A stretch of 64,000 bases of DNA from Castor canadensis (Eukaryota > Chordata > Mammalia > Rodentia > Castoridae), in assembly GCF_047511655.1 (NCBI RefSeq), contig NC_133398.1, forward strand, positions 38,321,638 to 38,385,637, given 5' to 3'. The translations under genes were made by a program, and so were the position numbers. This document shows positions 1 through 11,339 of the stretch, piece after piece. Within the stretch, counting starts at the first letter, position 1. Every line of letters begins with the position of its first letter. Under the pieces are notes generated by a model. The model saw only the letters and a list, made by a program, of their open reading frames with translations, did no database searches and was not told where the DNA came from.

Positions 1-121
1 CTTAGAATAATGTTTTTGAGGTTCACCCATGTTGGTACATGTATCACTATTTTGCTTCCTTTCTTATTACTGAATAATTGGCTATGATTGTTTTTAGCTA
101 CTGTGAGCATTTTAATTTAAA

Positions 122-204
122 TTTTTTTGGTGATGCTTGGGATTGAACTCAGGGCTTTGCTCATGCTAGGGAAGCACTCTACCACTCGTCTATATTCCCA
201 GCCC
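122..204 (-). repeat. ID-like tRNA-derived SINE
   Basis: Reverse complement of the short tRNA-derived SINE common in the window: a T-run, then the complements of the B box ('ggattgaactcaggg') and of the A-box side ('gcactctaccact'), ending in 'cccagccc'. It is diverged and has no sign of function as a tRNA. Confidence 0.75.
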
Positions 205-324
205 TGTTGTAAACTTTTTTTTTTTTTTGAGTAAAGTGGGAGAGCTTATTGAGAAAGAAAAATAGCAAAGAGTAGAGCTCCCAGAGCTGGGAGGGGTCCC
301 AAGAAAGGGTGCCCTGTTGTGAAC
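202..324 (-). mobile_element. Short poly-A retroinsert with 14-bp target duplication
   Basis: About 95 bp starting with a T-run (an antisense poly-A tail) lies between GCCCTGTTGTAAAC (202-215) and GCCCTGTTGTGAAC (311-324). This is the mark of L1-driven retroposition in minus orientation. The source transcript was not identified. Confidence 0.6.
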
Positions 325-1415
325 TTTTTTTTTTTTTCATTTTTCTTTTATTATTCATATGTGCATACAAGGCTTGGGTCATTTCTCCCCACTGCCTCCA
401 CCCCCTCCCTTACCACCCACTCCGCCCCCTCCCTCTCCCCCCCCAATACCCAGCAGAAACTATTTTGCCCTTATTTCTAATTTTGTTGTAGAGAGAGTAT
501 AAGCAATAATAGGAAGGAACAAGGGTTTTTGCTGGTTGAGATAAGGATAGCTATACAGGGCATTGACTCACATTGATTTCCTGTGCGTGGGTGTTACCTT
601 CTAGCTTAATTCTTTTTGATCTAACCTTTTCTCTAGTACCTGTTCCCCTTTTCCTATTGGTCTCAGTTGCTTTTAAGGTATCTGCTTTAGTTTCTCTGCG
701 TTAAGGGCAACAAATGCTAGCTAGTTTTTTAGGTGTCTTACCTATCCTCACCCCTCCCTTGTGTGCTCTCGCTTTTATCATGTGCTCATAGTCCAATCCC
801 CTTGTTGTGTTTGCCCTTGATCTAATGTCCACATATGAGGGAGAACATACGATTTTTGGTTTTTTGAGCCAGGCTAACCTCACTCAGAATGATGTTCTCC
901 AATTCCATCCATTTACCAGCGAATGATAACATTTCGTTCTTCTTCATGGCTGCATAAAATTCCATTGTGTATAGATACCACATTTTCTTAATCCATTCGT
1001 CAGTGGTGGGGCATCTTGGCTGTTTCCATAACTTGGCTATTGTGAATAGTGCCGCAATAAACATGGATGTGCAGGTGCCTCTGGAGTAACAGTCTTTTGG
1101 GTATATCCCCAAGAGTGGTATTGCTGGATCAAATGGTAGATCGATGTCCAGCTTTTTAAGTAGCCTCCAAATTTTTTTCCAGAGTGGTTGTACTAGTCTA
1201 CATTCCCCCAATAGTGTAAGAGGGTTCCTTTTTCCCCGCATCCTCGCCAACACCTGTTGTTGGTGGTGTTGCTGATGATGGCTATTCTAACAGGGGTGAG
1301 GTGGAATCTTAGCGTGGTTTTAATTTGCATTTCCTTTATTGCTAGAGATGGTGAGCATTTTTTCATGTGTTTTCTGGCCATTTGAATTTCTTCTTTTGAG
1401 AAAGTTCTGTTTAGT
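325..1415 (-). mobile_element. Young L1, 5'-truncated (3'UTR and ORF2 C-terminus)
   Basis: An antisense poly-A (T-run from 325) is followed by the L1 3'UTR with its C-rich tract (about 386-443) and the ORF2 C-terminal coding region, cut at about 1415. TGTTGTGAAC flanks both ends (315-324 and 1416-1425), a clean target duplication. The piece matches 53285-54370 of the full-length L1 almost base for base, and the last ~117 ORF2 codons translate identically, so it is the same young subfamily. A 6-base gap near 1206 removes part of the cysteine-motif region present in the longer copy. Confidence 0.9.
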
Positions 1416-1554
1416 TGTTGTGAACATTTTTAACTGCTATGAATATTTGTATGCAATTCTTGGTGTAAACATGTTTTCATTTCTCTTGGAAGTATTCCTT
1501 GGAGTGGTATTTCTGGGTCATAGTATAATAAGTTATTAGAAACTGCTTTTGTTA

Positions 1555-2205
1555 AAAAGCACTGACTCCTTACTTAAGCCCACAAATTAACTAAAAGAAG
1601 AAGAAAAACTTGGCATACCTGCTGCCATTTTACATCTGTCTCCTTTACTCTGAGCCTCTCCCCTACAATCACTTTGGCTACCAGGAAGGACAGAACTGGT
1701 CAATGACATCTTTATGACAAGGTACTGAAACTACTAAAGAAAAGGAACAGCAGAGCCTGGCAAGACAGACCACCCCTCAAATAAGGACAATTACCTATAA
1801 TGATGAGGCTGCACCCTGGAGCAGGAGTAATCATCTCTTAAGAACCAGATTGCTTCTTTCAAGTGATGACAGCAATAACAACTCCAGAACCCTTGGCAGA
1901 ATCAGAATTGAGATAATAATCAACCAAGCCATACTTTGTTTGGGACTGTTTAATTATGCATACTTCTTTCCTCCTGCCCCAAATTATTCTCTGTATAAAC
2001 CTAAAGCTCACATCTGTATCCCAAAAGATAGGCTGAAATGCTTACTTTGCCTTGGCTCATGGCGTGCCAGTGATTTCTCTACTCTTTGCCACTACTTGGT
2101 GTACTTGGTGTATTTGGTGTACTTGGGTGAGTGGCTGGACCTGATATGTTGTGCCTGTGGCCTAGGATTCCAGTCACAATTTATACAATTTTCTAATTAA
2201 GTCTT
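1555..2205 (+). mobile_element. Possible solo LTR (fossil)
   Basis: This block interrupts the old L1 and matches neither L1 nor the SINEs. It has LTR-like features: a TATA-like 'tgtataaacc' near 1991, a pyrimidine-rich segment before it, and short tandem 'acttggtgt' units near 2093-2130. Internal viral genes are absent. Ends and target duplications could not be fixed, and the family is unknown. Confidence 0.3.
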
Positions 2206-2213
2206 TTCAAGTT

Positions 2214-3575
2214 TTTTTTTTTTCTTTTGGTACTGTGAATTGAACTCAGGGCTTTTTGCTTACTAGACAAACTCTCTACCACTTGAGTCACAGCCCCAAC
2301 TCCTTTTGCTTTTTGTTTTTTAGCTAGGGTCTTGAGCTAGCTTTGCCTGGGTTGGCCTTGAAATGCAATCCTCCTGCCTCTGCCTCCTGAGTTGCTGGGA
2401 TTATAGTATGCCCCACCATGCCTGGCTCATGTTTAAGTTTTTTAAAATATTCTTCTAAACTGTTTTACAAACCATTTTATATTCTCATTAGCAATATGTG
2501 AGGGTTGTAGTTTCTTTGTATCCTCACCAACACTTGGTGTTATCTGTTGTTTTGATTGTAGACATTCTATGTAGGTATATAGTAGGATCTCATGGTTTTT
2601 GATTTATTTATTTTTGAGACAGGGTCTTGCTGTGTTGTCCAGCTGGCCTTGAACTTGCTATTCTCCTGCCTCAGATTCCAGAATGATTATACACTAGCTT
2701 GGATTATGGGCACATACCACTGCACTTGGGTGTTCATTGTTTTAAAATTTTTGCATTTCTCTAATAGCTAATGATGTTGAGCATCATTTGTATGTGTGTG
2801 TGGTATTGGGGCTTGAACCCAGGGCTTCCTTCATGCTATGCAAATATTAAACCACTGAGCTACAACATCAGCCTTTGAGCATCATTTTTATAGCTTTTCA
2901 GTCCTTCGTATATCTGGTAAATGTTCAATTTTTTTGTTCATTTTAAAATTGATTTTAAGCTATTTACTTATTTATTTTGGCAGTACTGGGCTTTGAACTA
3001 AGGGCTTCATGCTAGCTAGGCAGGCACTCTACTACTTGAAGCAGCTCTTCCTTCTTTCCTTCTTTTCTAGTTCTGAGATTTGCTTCTCTCTCTGTTGGGT
3101 ATTCAAACCTGGGGCCTCACACATGCCAGGCAAATGACCTTACCTTTTTTTTTTTTTTTTTTTGGCACTGACCTACATCACCAACCCTGACTTTTACTTT
3201 CTTTTCTTTTTTTCCATACTGGAGTTGAACTGAGTCTTGTGCTCGCTAGGCAGGTGCTCTACCACTTGAGCCACTCCGCCAGCCTATTTTGGATTTTCTT
3301 AATGTCTGTAGCACAAGAGTTCTTCATTTTTAATAGTCTAATTTATTTTTTGTTTATGCTTCTTCTTGTTCTTGTTGCTTTTTTTTTTTCAGTATTGGGT
3401 TTTGAATTCGGGGCCTACACCTCGAGCCACTCCACCAGCCATTTTTTGTGAAAGGTTTTCTTGAGATAAGGGCTTAAGAACTATTTGCCCGGGCTGGCCT
3501 TGAACCATAATCCCCCTGATCTCTGCCTCCTCAGTAGCTAGGGTTGCAGGTGTGAGCCACCGACACCCGACTTGC
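2214..3575 (-). repeat. SINE cluster in old L1
   Basis: Antisense copies, approximate edges: composite B1/ID SINE 2214-2440; B1-like 2600-2745; ID-like 2780-2880; ID-like fragments 2970-3050 and 3080-3185; ID-like 3195-3285; composite 3380-3575. The recurring signature is '...gaactcaggg...ctctaccacttgagccac...' followed in composites by '...ctgggattataggcgtgagccac...'. Confidence 0.75.
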
Positions 3576-3849
3576 TCAGGCTTTTAATGTATTTAAGGAC
3601 TCGTTCCTAAATCCAAGGTCACAAAAGTGTTGTCTTACGTTCTCTTTAGTAAGTTTTGTATTTTGGGCTGCTATATTTAATTTGTGACCCATTTAAGCTG
3701 ATTTTTTATGTATTTAAGGTCGAGTTCCCTTGTCTTGTCCTTTCCTTGTTCAATTTCCCTAACGCCGCTTGTTGAAAGAGAAAGGATGGGGCGAATTCGG
3801 AGCCCAGTGACTTGTCAGTGCTCCAGGTAGGACCGTCCTGGGTGCGCTG

Positions 3850-4426
3850 GACCTACCTACCGCCCCAGCATGCACCGCGCAGGCCGGCCGGCGGAGGGGG
3901 AAAGTCGGATGCGAAGGGCGCGGGCGGAGACGGAGGGCGCGGACGGAGACGGAGGGCGCGGACGGAGACGGAGGGCGCGGACGGAGACGGAGGGCGCGGA
4001 CGGAGACGGGACCGGCTAACCCTTTCTTCAAATTGTGGCCCCCGTGAAGGCCGAGCCGCTGCAAGCCGCGCGACTCCTCCACTCCCCATGCCTCTGGCTG
4101 GCCTCCGTTACCTCTGGTTGACCCGGACTAGTTTCTGCCGCCGGTTTCCCGCGGGATCCGACGCTTGAAGAGGACCAACCGCCGCCGAGAGTTTTGCAGC
4201 CTGGCCAACCAGAGGCGGGGGTGGGAGCCGGGCGGGCGGCGAGGAGAGAGAGACGGATTTCTCCTGGGAAGGGTGTGTGGGTCTGGCTGGGATTCCCGGG
4301 CGAGCAGGGAGCCCGATCTGGTGCCCGGGGTTCTCAGGTTCCCTCCCCGCTCGGTGGGGATTTCGGCGGGGCCGGCCTCTCCCATCAGAAGCCCTCTTCA
4401 GTTGTTGGGTCTGAGCCTTGGCGATC
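3850..4426 (+). promoter_or_regulatory. FANCG: CpG-island promoter and 5'UTR of FANCG
   Basis: GC- and CpG-rich DNA begins abruptly after the L1 remains and runs up to the FANCG start codon. No TATA box is seen; GC-rich boxes such as 'gaggcggggg' (near 4210) occur, as is usual for a housekeeping dispersed promoter. The exact transcription start cannot be read from sequence. The ORFs that cross this stretch are composition artefacts. Confidence 0.65.
3916..4010 (+). repeat. 19-bp GC-rich tandem array, five units
   Basis: The word GGGCGCG recurs at 3916, 3935, 3954, 3973 and 3992, an exact 19-bp period. Each unit is close to GGGCGCGGACGGAGACGGA; only the first shows an obvious difference. The array lies about 420 bp upstream of the FANCG start codon inside its CpG island. 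Confidence 0.9.
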
Positions 4427-7400
4427 ATGTCCCAGCAGACATGGTCTGCTAGCCTGTCCCTAGACTCTTCGGCGCCACGCACCAGCTGCCTGGACCTCTG
4501 GAGAGAGAAGAATGACCGGCTTGTTCGACAGGCCAAGGTACACAGTTGTTGGAACCCCGCTTTGTGGCCCCAAGATTACAGAATGCGTGTTCACAATGGA
4601 TTTACCCCCCGCCAACGGGGAGGAGCAGAGCTTGACCTCCCCGCAAAGAGCCAGAAACGACGAGAATGTGTCCCTGGTGACTGCTACCAGGAGAGAGACA
4701 AGGACTAATCCTCAGGAACACCTCCTCCCACTTTTGGTAGGTGGCTCAGAACACACGCCTGTCTCTGAGGCGACAGCAGTTGGCTCAAGACACACTCGAA
4801 GGGCTTAGGGAGCTCCTCCACAGTCTGCAAGGTAAGCAGGGTCCTCCCCAGGACGGGTTCTTTACTAAGACCATTTTGGTTGGAGTGGGGTGTTCTTTGG
4901 GTTGCAGTCTTATTTGGGGCATCTTTCATGGGAGAGCCTGTGAAACTCTGAGACCATCATCTGTTGCTCCAGGGCTCCCTGCAGCTATTTCGGTTCTCCC
5001 CTTGGAGCTGACTGTCATCTGTAACTTCATTACTCTGAGGGTGAGCCTGGCCCGGGGTTTCACTGACGACCTGACCCAGGATATTCAACAGGGTCTTGAG
5101 AGAGGTGAGGGACAGAGATTGCCTCCTATGTTCCTGCCATCATCTGTCTAGATTTAAGGCTGTCCAAGGGTATGGGAGAAACAGCAAAATCTGTCACCTC
5201 TGTGGAGAGAGATGCCCTTTTCTAATCCTCCATGTGCTCCTCAGACCACACTGAGGTATTATTATCATTATTGTAATTTTGGGTCTCTTGTAGGAGAGAA
5301 CCAGAGAGTGTGGGAAGATAAATAAATCCCACCTTAGCTTTGTGTATGTGTATGTGTACCCTACAGTGCTGGAGACGCAGGAGCAACTCGGACCCAGGGT
5401 GGGACAGGGACTTGGGGAGCTGTGGGACGCCATCCTTCGTGCTTCCTCTCTTTTGCCGGAGCTGCTCCCTGCCCTACACCACCTGGTTGGCCTGCAGGCT
5501 GCTCTCTGGCTGAGCACTGACCGTATTGGGGACCTGGCCTTGCTGTTGCAAACCCTGAATGGTAGCCAGGTAATGGAGAAAGTGACCTAAAAATGACAAT
5601 GTCCGCCCTGTTCCCTTCCCCTTCTGCTTGCAGTAACGTTATATGCTGGAAAGGCTGATAGGTTGGTGGTCTGAAAACCTGACTTTTCTCAGAGACTCTT
5701 GGTGACCTTTTTCCAGTTGACCCCTCATTTGGAGGTTTTCCTGGAGGCTTAATGAATTTAGATAGGGTGAGGACTCTCATGACCTTGCTGAAGCCACCTT
5801 CCATTCTCAGTCTTCTCATTAGTAACTCAAACATGGTTCTTGTCCCATGTTCTCATGTGCTTATCCTGAGTGAGAAGGCACACTAACATAGGTTAGCACT
5901 GCCCTGAATTTTTCTTCTCCCTTTATCCTTGCCTCACAGCCGTCTTTCTTTTAGAATTGGTGTAACAAGAACTCTTGAGTTCTCAAGGTCCAACCGGGGT
6001 AGACTGACAGTAAAAAAGGAGGTAGTTGTAGGTTTAGAGCCTCTAATTTGTTTCTCTTTCCAGAGTGGGGCCTCTGAAGATCTGTTGCTACTTCTAAAAA
6101 CTTGGAGCCCTCCAGTTAAGGAATCAGATGCCCCACTGACTCTGCAGGATGCCCAGGGTTTGAGGGATGTCCTTTTGACAGCATTTGCCTTCCGCCAAGG
6201 TCAGCTAACAACCACACTCATACCAGACTCGTAAGGGTTCCTCTGGAATTATGCATCTTATCTCCATGGAGTTTCTCTGGGTTCTTGTTTCTCATGCTCC
6301 CTGCCCAATGGGCCTTTCTAAGCTTGTACCCTGTTTGCCCTCAGGTCTCCAGGAGCTGATTACAGGGAGTCTGCCTAGGGCACTGAGCATTCTGCATGAA
6401 GCGGCCTCAGGTCTGTGTCCACGACCTGTGTTGGTCCAGGTGTACACAGCACTGGGGACCTGTCTCCGTAAAATGGTAAAGACAGCCCTAGTAGGAATTG
6501 AGGGGAAATGATGGGCATTATAGACAGCATTCTGCTTTGTGAGGGTAGCTGAGGCCTGTGTTCTTTCACCCATGTAGGGAAATCCACAGAGAGCACTGCT
6601 GTACTTGATTGCAGCCCTGAAAGTAGGAACAGCCTGTGGTCTTCCACTTCTGGAGGCTTCCAGATTATATCAGCAACTGGGGGACGCATCAGCAGAGCTG
6701 GAGAGTCTGGAGCTGCTGGTTGAGGTAAGGAACTTCCTGGTGAAGATGTGCGGTGGAAGATTGCTGAGGTGCTTGTGTTGGGGTGATACAATAAGGAAGT
6801 GTGGCTCACAAAGATGATATACTTTCTTCTTTGTGTCTCCTTTAGGCCTTGAGTGCTACTCATAGCTTTGAAGCTCCCCAGCTTCTCATTGAGGTAGAAT
6901 TACTACTCCCACAACCTGACCAAGCCTCTCCCCTTCACTGTGGCACACAGAGCCAGGCTAAGCACCTGCTAGCGAGCCGATGCCTACAATTGGGGAGGTG
7001 AGGCTCTCCCTTGTTCACCTGTGCCTCCTCTTCCCAGTTTTGACACCTTCTCTGGGGTGTGACTCTGCTTTTGGTCTTATGACTTGGGTGGTAAATGAGG
7101 TAGTGGCAGGACATATGTTCTCACTCCTTAGTCTCCTGCTTTACCGCTGTACCGGAACTGAGGTCTCTTCATCCAGGCAGTAGCCTCCTTCATCTTTGAA
7201 ATGCTGATGTCTCTTCTCTCCATCCTATAACGAGTTTATCATACTGAGCCAGGGTTGGAGCTGCAACATCTCACCCTGTCCTTTACTCTTCGGGGCCCAT
7301 GAGTATCCCTCCATTAGCTAAGAGACCATTCTCACTGGAACCCTTGGAGGGCCCTGCCAAGGGCCTAAAGTGAGACTCATGGGCTATGACTCTCCAGGGC

Positions 7401-9280
7401 AGAAGACGCTGCAGAGCATTACTTGGACCTGCTGGCCCTGTTGCTGGATGGCTCAGAGCCAAGGGTAGGTGTGTCTTCAAGGTTCTTTGTGATGAAGTGG
7501 GAGGGTTGGAGTTCCCATTGGAGTAGAGAAAAACTGCCATTTCCAGTTTTTCCCTTTATTATTCTGCCTGTCCATTCTTGGGGTCTAGGTCTCTCTATAT
7601 GGTACCAGAGCCTGGTGAAGGGGTTGCGATGGTGACTCATGCTTCTTCTTGACACTGCATCCTCCTCCCACCCCAGTTTTCCCCACCTCCTGCCCCTCCA
7701 GGGCCTTGTGTGCCAGAGGTGTTCTTGGAGGCAGCAGCAGCAATGATCCAGGCAGGCCGAGCCCAGGATGCTTTGACCATATGTGAAGAGCTTCTCAGCC
7801 GCACATCAGCTCTGCTTCCCAAGATGTCCCAGCTGTGGGAAGATGCCAGAAAAGGAGCCAAAGAACTGCCACACTGCCCACTCTGGGTCTCTGCTACCCA
7901 CTTGCTTCAGGGCCAGGCCTGGGTACAACTGAAAGCCCAAAAAGAGGCAGTTAGTGAATTTAGCTGGTGAGCTCTGGAAGCTACCCAGAGCCCTGGGGAG
8001 GTGTCAGGATGATTTTATGATTGGAGTGTAGGTTGGTGAATGCCATTCTCACTCACCTTAGTTTTTCACTTAATTTGTATCCACTTCAGGTGCCTTGAGC
8101 TGCTCTTCCGGGCCACACCCGAGGACAAAGAACAAGGTGATTTAAACTTTCAGTTTTTCTTACCCTCTGGAAGTGGTAGTGGTGGAAGTGTGTTCTCGTT
8201 CCATGTGTCCCTGTCTCCTAGACTGGGAGACTTACGAGAAGGGGATTCTGGACACAAGAAGAGGTAGAGGGAGACTTGGGGGTTTGGTGACTATATGGCT
8301 GGGAACATACCTTTTGACTTTGGAGGTGGTTCCTAGGAGCAGTTCCCAACTGTGAGCAGGGGTGTAAGTCTGATGTGGTACTGCAGCAACTTCGGGCAGC
8401 TGCCTTGATTAGTCGTGGACTAGAATGGGTAGCCAGTGGCCAGGATACCAAAGCCTTAAAGGACTTCCTCCTCAGTGTACAGATGTCCCCAGGTATGTAT
8501 ACTTGCATGATATCAGCTGTGCACACATGTGCAAGGAAGAGATACTTGGGCATAAGTTCCCAGACAGGAAGAGTGAATGGGGTGGTGCATACCTAAGATA
8601 TATGTAGGTGTGCATATACAAACATATATGAATGTGTTTGCAAAGCTCACAAGAATTCCCTGGGCTCCCCATGGTTCCCAGACACAAAAACCATAACTGA
8701 GTTGGAATGGGTTGTGTAGGAATAGGGCCCGCTTAGCCCTTTGTACTGGTTAGCCAGAAAACCCTGGGGTAGGGATGGTTGTCAGTGATCTACCCCTGGT
8801 TTCATGTATGAGTGTAGACAAAACACTTCCCTTGTCTAAGCCTGTTTCCCCTTTTATGAAAATGATGGTAAAAGCTGTATCAAGTTCTAAGTCTTTGTAC
8901 TCTGGGGTGGGGCTACAGGCAACAAAGATGCATCCTTTCACCTGCTTCAGACTTTGAAGAAGCTGGATCGGAAGGATGAGGCCCTTGTTCTCTGGCAGAG
9001 GCTGAAGGTCCAAACTCAGATGCCACAGGAAGAAGCTGCCTGGTGAGGCTGAGACCTGCTAGCTTGGGGCTGAGGGACAGTTGGAGTCCTCAAGTCTATT
9101 AGGGTGATGAGGAATGAAAGAGAAGTCTGCCCAACTTTTCAGTCTTACTCATCACTTTTCTCATTCTTCAGGTCTCTTCCCCTATACCTAGAAACCTATT
9201 TGAGTTGGATCCATCCCCCTGACTGTGAAACTCTCCTTGAAGAGTTTCGGACAGCACTCCTGGAGCCTTGTGACCTGTAG
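4427..9280 (+). CDS. FANCG: FANCG, Fanconi anaemia core-complex TPR protein (14 exons)
   Basis: Coding exons: 4427-4537, 4741-4831, 4973-5104, 5367-5569, 6064-6199, 6345-6475, 6578-6724, 6846-6997, 7398-7464, 7677-7966, 8090-8136, 8337-8492, 8919-9042, 9172-9280. All introns are GT-AG. Exons sum to 1896 nt, 631 residues, with no internal stop. Exons 2-14 have the same lengths and phases as I remember for human FANCG (622 residues); the difference is nine extra N-terminal residues in exon 1. The start ATG has A at -3 and leads into the conserved [17 protein letters not shown]. The family is a nuclear TPR scaffold of the core complex that monoubiquitinates FANCD2-FANCI in interstrand crosslink repair; helical repeat-like segments run through the middle and C-terminal half (for example [14 protein letters not shown]). 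The exon 10/11 junction encodes Trp where I recall Arg in human. The gene is followed by VCP on the same strand. Confidence 0.97.
8785..8900 (-). repeat. MIR-like relic in FANCG intron 12
   Basis: The string 'cctggtttcatg...aaacacttcccttgtctaagcctgtttcccc' with 'aaaatgatgg' resembles an ancient MIR SINE. It is short and diverged. Confidence 0.45.
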
Positions 9281-9547
9281 CAACCATGTTGCCAAGAAAG
9301 AACTTGAGCTGGGACCCTAGTGGACCATCTCTGTGGGGAGTTTTTTTTTTTTTTTCTCCTTCTTTACCCTCCTTGCAGAATGTGGCTGGAGCTGACTATT
9401 CCTATATATCTTCTACACTGTTGAAGTTGGTGGTAGTCTTGGATATTGGCCTAGTTACTGCCATTATGGTTCCAGAGGAATTATTCCCTACCATGAACAC
9501 TTTTGCTCCTCGTCCCTTTTTTCCCCATTTCCCCTTTTCTTGTATTG

Positions 9548-9553
9548 AGTAAA
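9548..9553 (+). promoter_or_regulatory. FANCG: Candidate FANCG poly(A) signal AGTAAA
   Basis: AGTAAA, a common variant of AATAAA, lies 268 nt past the stop codon and is followed by T/G-rich sequence ('cgtatttgtctcttatgttcc'). No AATAAA was noticed between the stop codon and this point. Confidence 0.5.
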
Positions 9554-9709
9554 AGTCTCGTATTTGTCTCTTATGTTCCTACTGTGTATGCTTGAGTGGA
9601 AAGGCTTATTGCTGCCTAGTTGAGTGCTAGTTGTCTAAGATAGTCTATTCCCAACATCTTTTCCTCCCACCATGCCCCCTCCCTTCTTTCTTCCCTCTTT
9701 GCTTCTTTC

Positions 9710-11145
9710 CTTCCCTTGGAGTGCCTGGGGATTGAACCCCAAGGCCTCATACATTGAGTCCCTAGCCTCTCAATATCATCCATTTTATAAGCTTGAGGTG
9801 CGGATATAAGGAAAAAGCTACACTAATTCCTACTTAGAAGGCAGTGCCTTAGTCCCTTTCATTGCCTAAAAGCAGATCCCCAAAGCTCAGGATCCTGTGC
9901 TAGGTAACAGAGTAAGCACAATTCGGTCTGGAGAGTGGCCTAGACAGGCAAGGGCAGACATTTGGTACTTAAGAGAGGAGGAACAGGCAGACCTGTGAAT
10001 CTCTCAAGAGTGACTCCCATCCTCCCTAATTACAAACTAAAAACTGGACCTGTCTCAGTCAAATGTGTCTGTGTGGGTAGGGGGTGAAGGGTGAGTTGAG
10101 TCATCATGTCACCTGGAGCTGTCTACTGACTACAGTAAGGACCAACTGTCTTTTTATTTATTTATTTATTTATTTAGTGGTACTGGGGCTTGAACTCAGA
10201 GCCTTCACCTTGAGCCACACCACCAGCCCAATTTTTTGTGATAGGGTTTTTCCAGATAGGGTCTCGTGAACTATTTGCCCAGGCTGGCTCCAAACTGCGA
10301 TCCCCCTGATCTCTGCCTCCTAAGTAGCTAGGATTACAGGCTTGAGCCACCAGTGCCTGGCTCATTTTTGGCGGTACTGGGATTTGAATTCAGATCTTTG
10401 CACTCGTTAGGCAGGCAGTCTACTGCTTGAGCTACACCTCCAGTCCTTGGTGGTGCCTCTGGTGTTTGAACTCGGCTTCATGCTTACAAGGCAGGTGTTC
10501 TACTTCTTGAGCCACACCCCCAGCCAGGCCAACTGTCATTTTGGGCCCGAGGATTTCTAGTTCCGCGTGCAGTTTTCTTGCTGCCTTAGGCTCTATTGAA
10601 TTTGCTGAGTATTCTGTGATTGTCCTTTGCCCTCTCTGGACCTGAGAGCGAGCCCTCCTCCAGGTAATATTTATTACTTAATGTAAGGGTAGCATGTATC
10701 CCCCAAGCCCTAAGGAACTAAAACCTATGGGATTTGTTAGAAAAGAGTGCAATGAAGAGGGTAGCATGAATTAAGTGCTGGGCTCCTGGTCCAGAGCTAG
10801 AGTCCAAGTAGGGATCACTGGGGCCAATTTTTTTTCTCTCCCTCTTTCTGCCCTTCACTTCTTTCCTTTAGTCCTTATTTTTGTTTTTAGACAGGGCCTC
10901 TCTATGTAGCCCAGGCCGGCCTGGAACTGGTGATCCTCCTGTCTCAGCCTCCTCAGTACTGCTACTATAGGCATGAACCACCATGCTGGATGCTGAGTCA
11001 GTAGTGTTTTTTGTTTGTTTTGTTTTTGAGACAGGGTTTTCCTTTGTAGCCACGGCTGGCATCCAACTTGCGATCCTGCTGTCTCAGCGTCCCTACTGAG
11101 TGCTGGGATTACAGGCGTGCACCAGCTACGCCCAGCTCTTGAGCT
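9710..11145 (-). repeat. SINE cluster between FANCG and VCP
   Basis: Approximate antisense copies: ID-like fragment 9715-9775; composite B1/ID SINE 10150-10365, with a (TTTA)n run at its head; ID-like 10366-10450 and 10450-10530; B1-like 10875-10995; B1-like 11010-11140. Between 9780 and 10150 and from 10540 to 10860 I see no recognisable element or gene. Confidence 0.7.
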
Positions 11146-11339
11146 AATGTTTTAAAGGAGAAAGAAGGGTTGGTGTGGTGATGACCTAAGAGGATTCCTC
11201 GGTTTAGGGAGGACTTGAGTGTATGGGTTATCACTATATAGGACTAGACTAAATGGAAGGGATCAATCCAGGTTCTTAAAGGAGGATGTAAGTTTGGGAG
11301 CCAATGAACTAGAGCCAAGTGGGAGAGTCTTCTTCCAAG

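Larger units (their letters stand above)
1..3755 (-). repeat. Old L1 (ORF2/3' part, antisense) broken by later insertions
   Basis: Pieces at about 1-120, 1426-1550, 2445-2600, 2745-2780, 2880-2965, 3285-3380 and 3575-3755 read, in order, as the reverse complement of one ancient L1 (familiar L1 3' and ORF2 phrases with many substitutions). Everything between them is later insertion: SINEs, a short poly-A retroinsert, a young L1 tail and a possible LTR. No gene is seen. The unit ends just before the FANCG CpG island. Piece edges are approximate. Confidence 0.6.

Noticed and set aside
822-1253. 143-codon minus-strand frame as a gene
   Set aside because: It is the ORF2 C-terminus of a truncated L1, identical over its last part to the full-length L1 at 53280.
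3916-4010. CRISPR-like direct repeats
   Set aside because: Contiguous units without spacers in a mammalian promoter; a minisatellite.
3812-4168. Arg/Gly-rich frames on both strands near FANCG
   Set aside because: Product of the 19-bp GC-rich array and CpG island; a 19-bp unit shifts frame every repeat, so no protein repeat is encoded.
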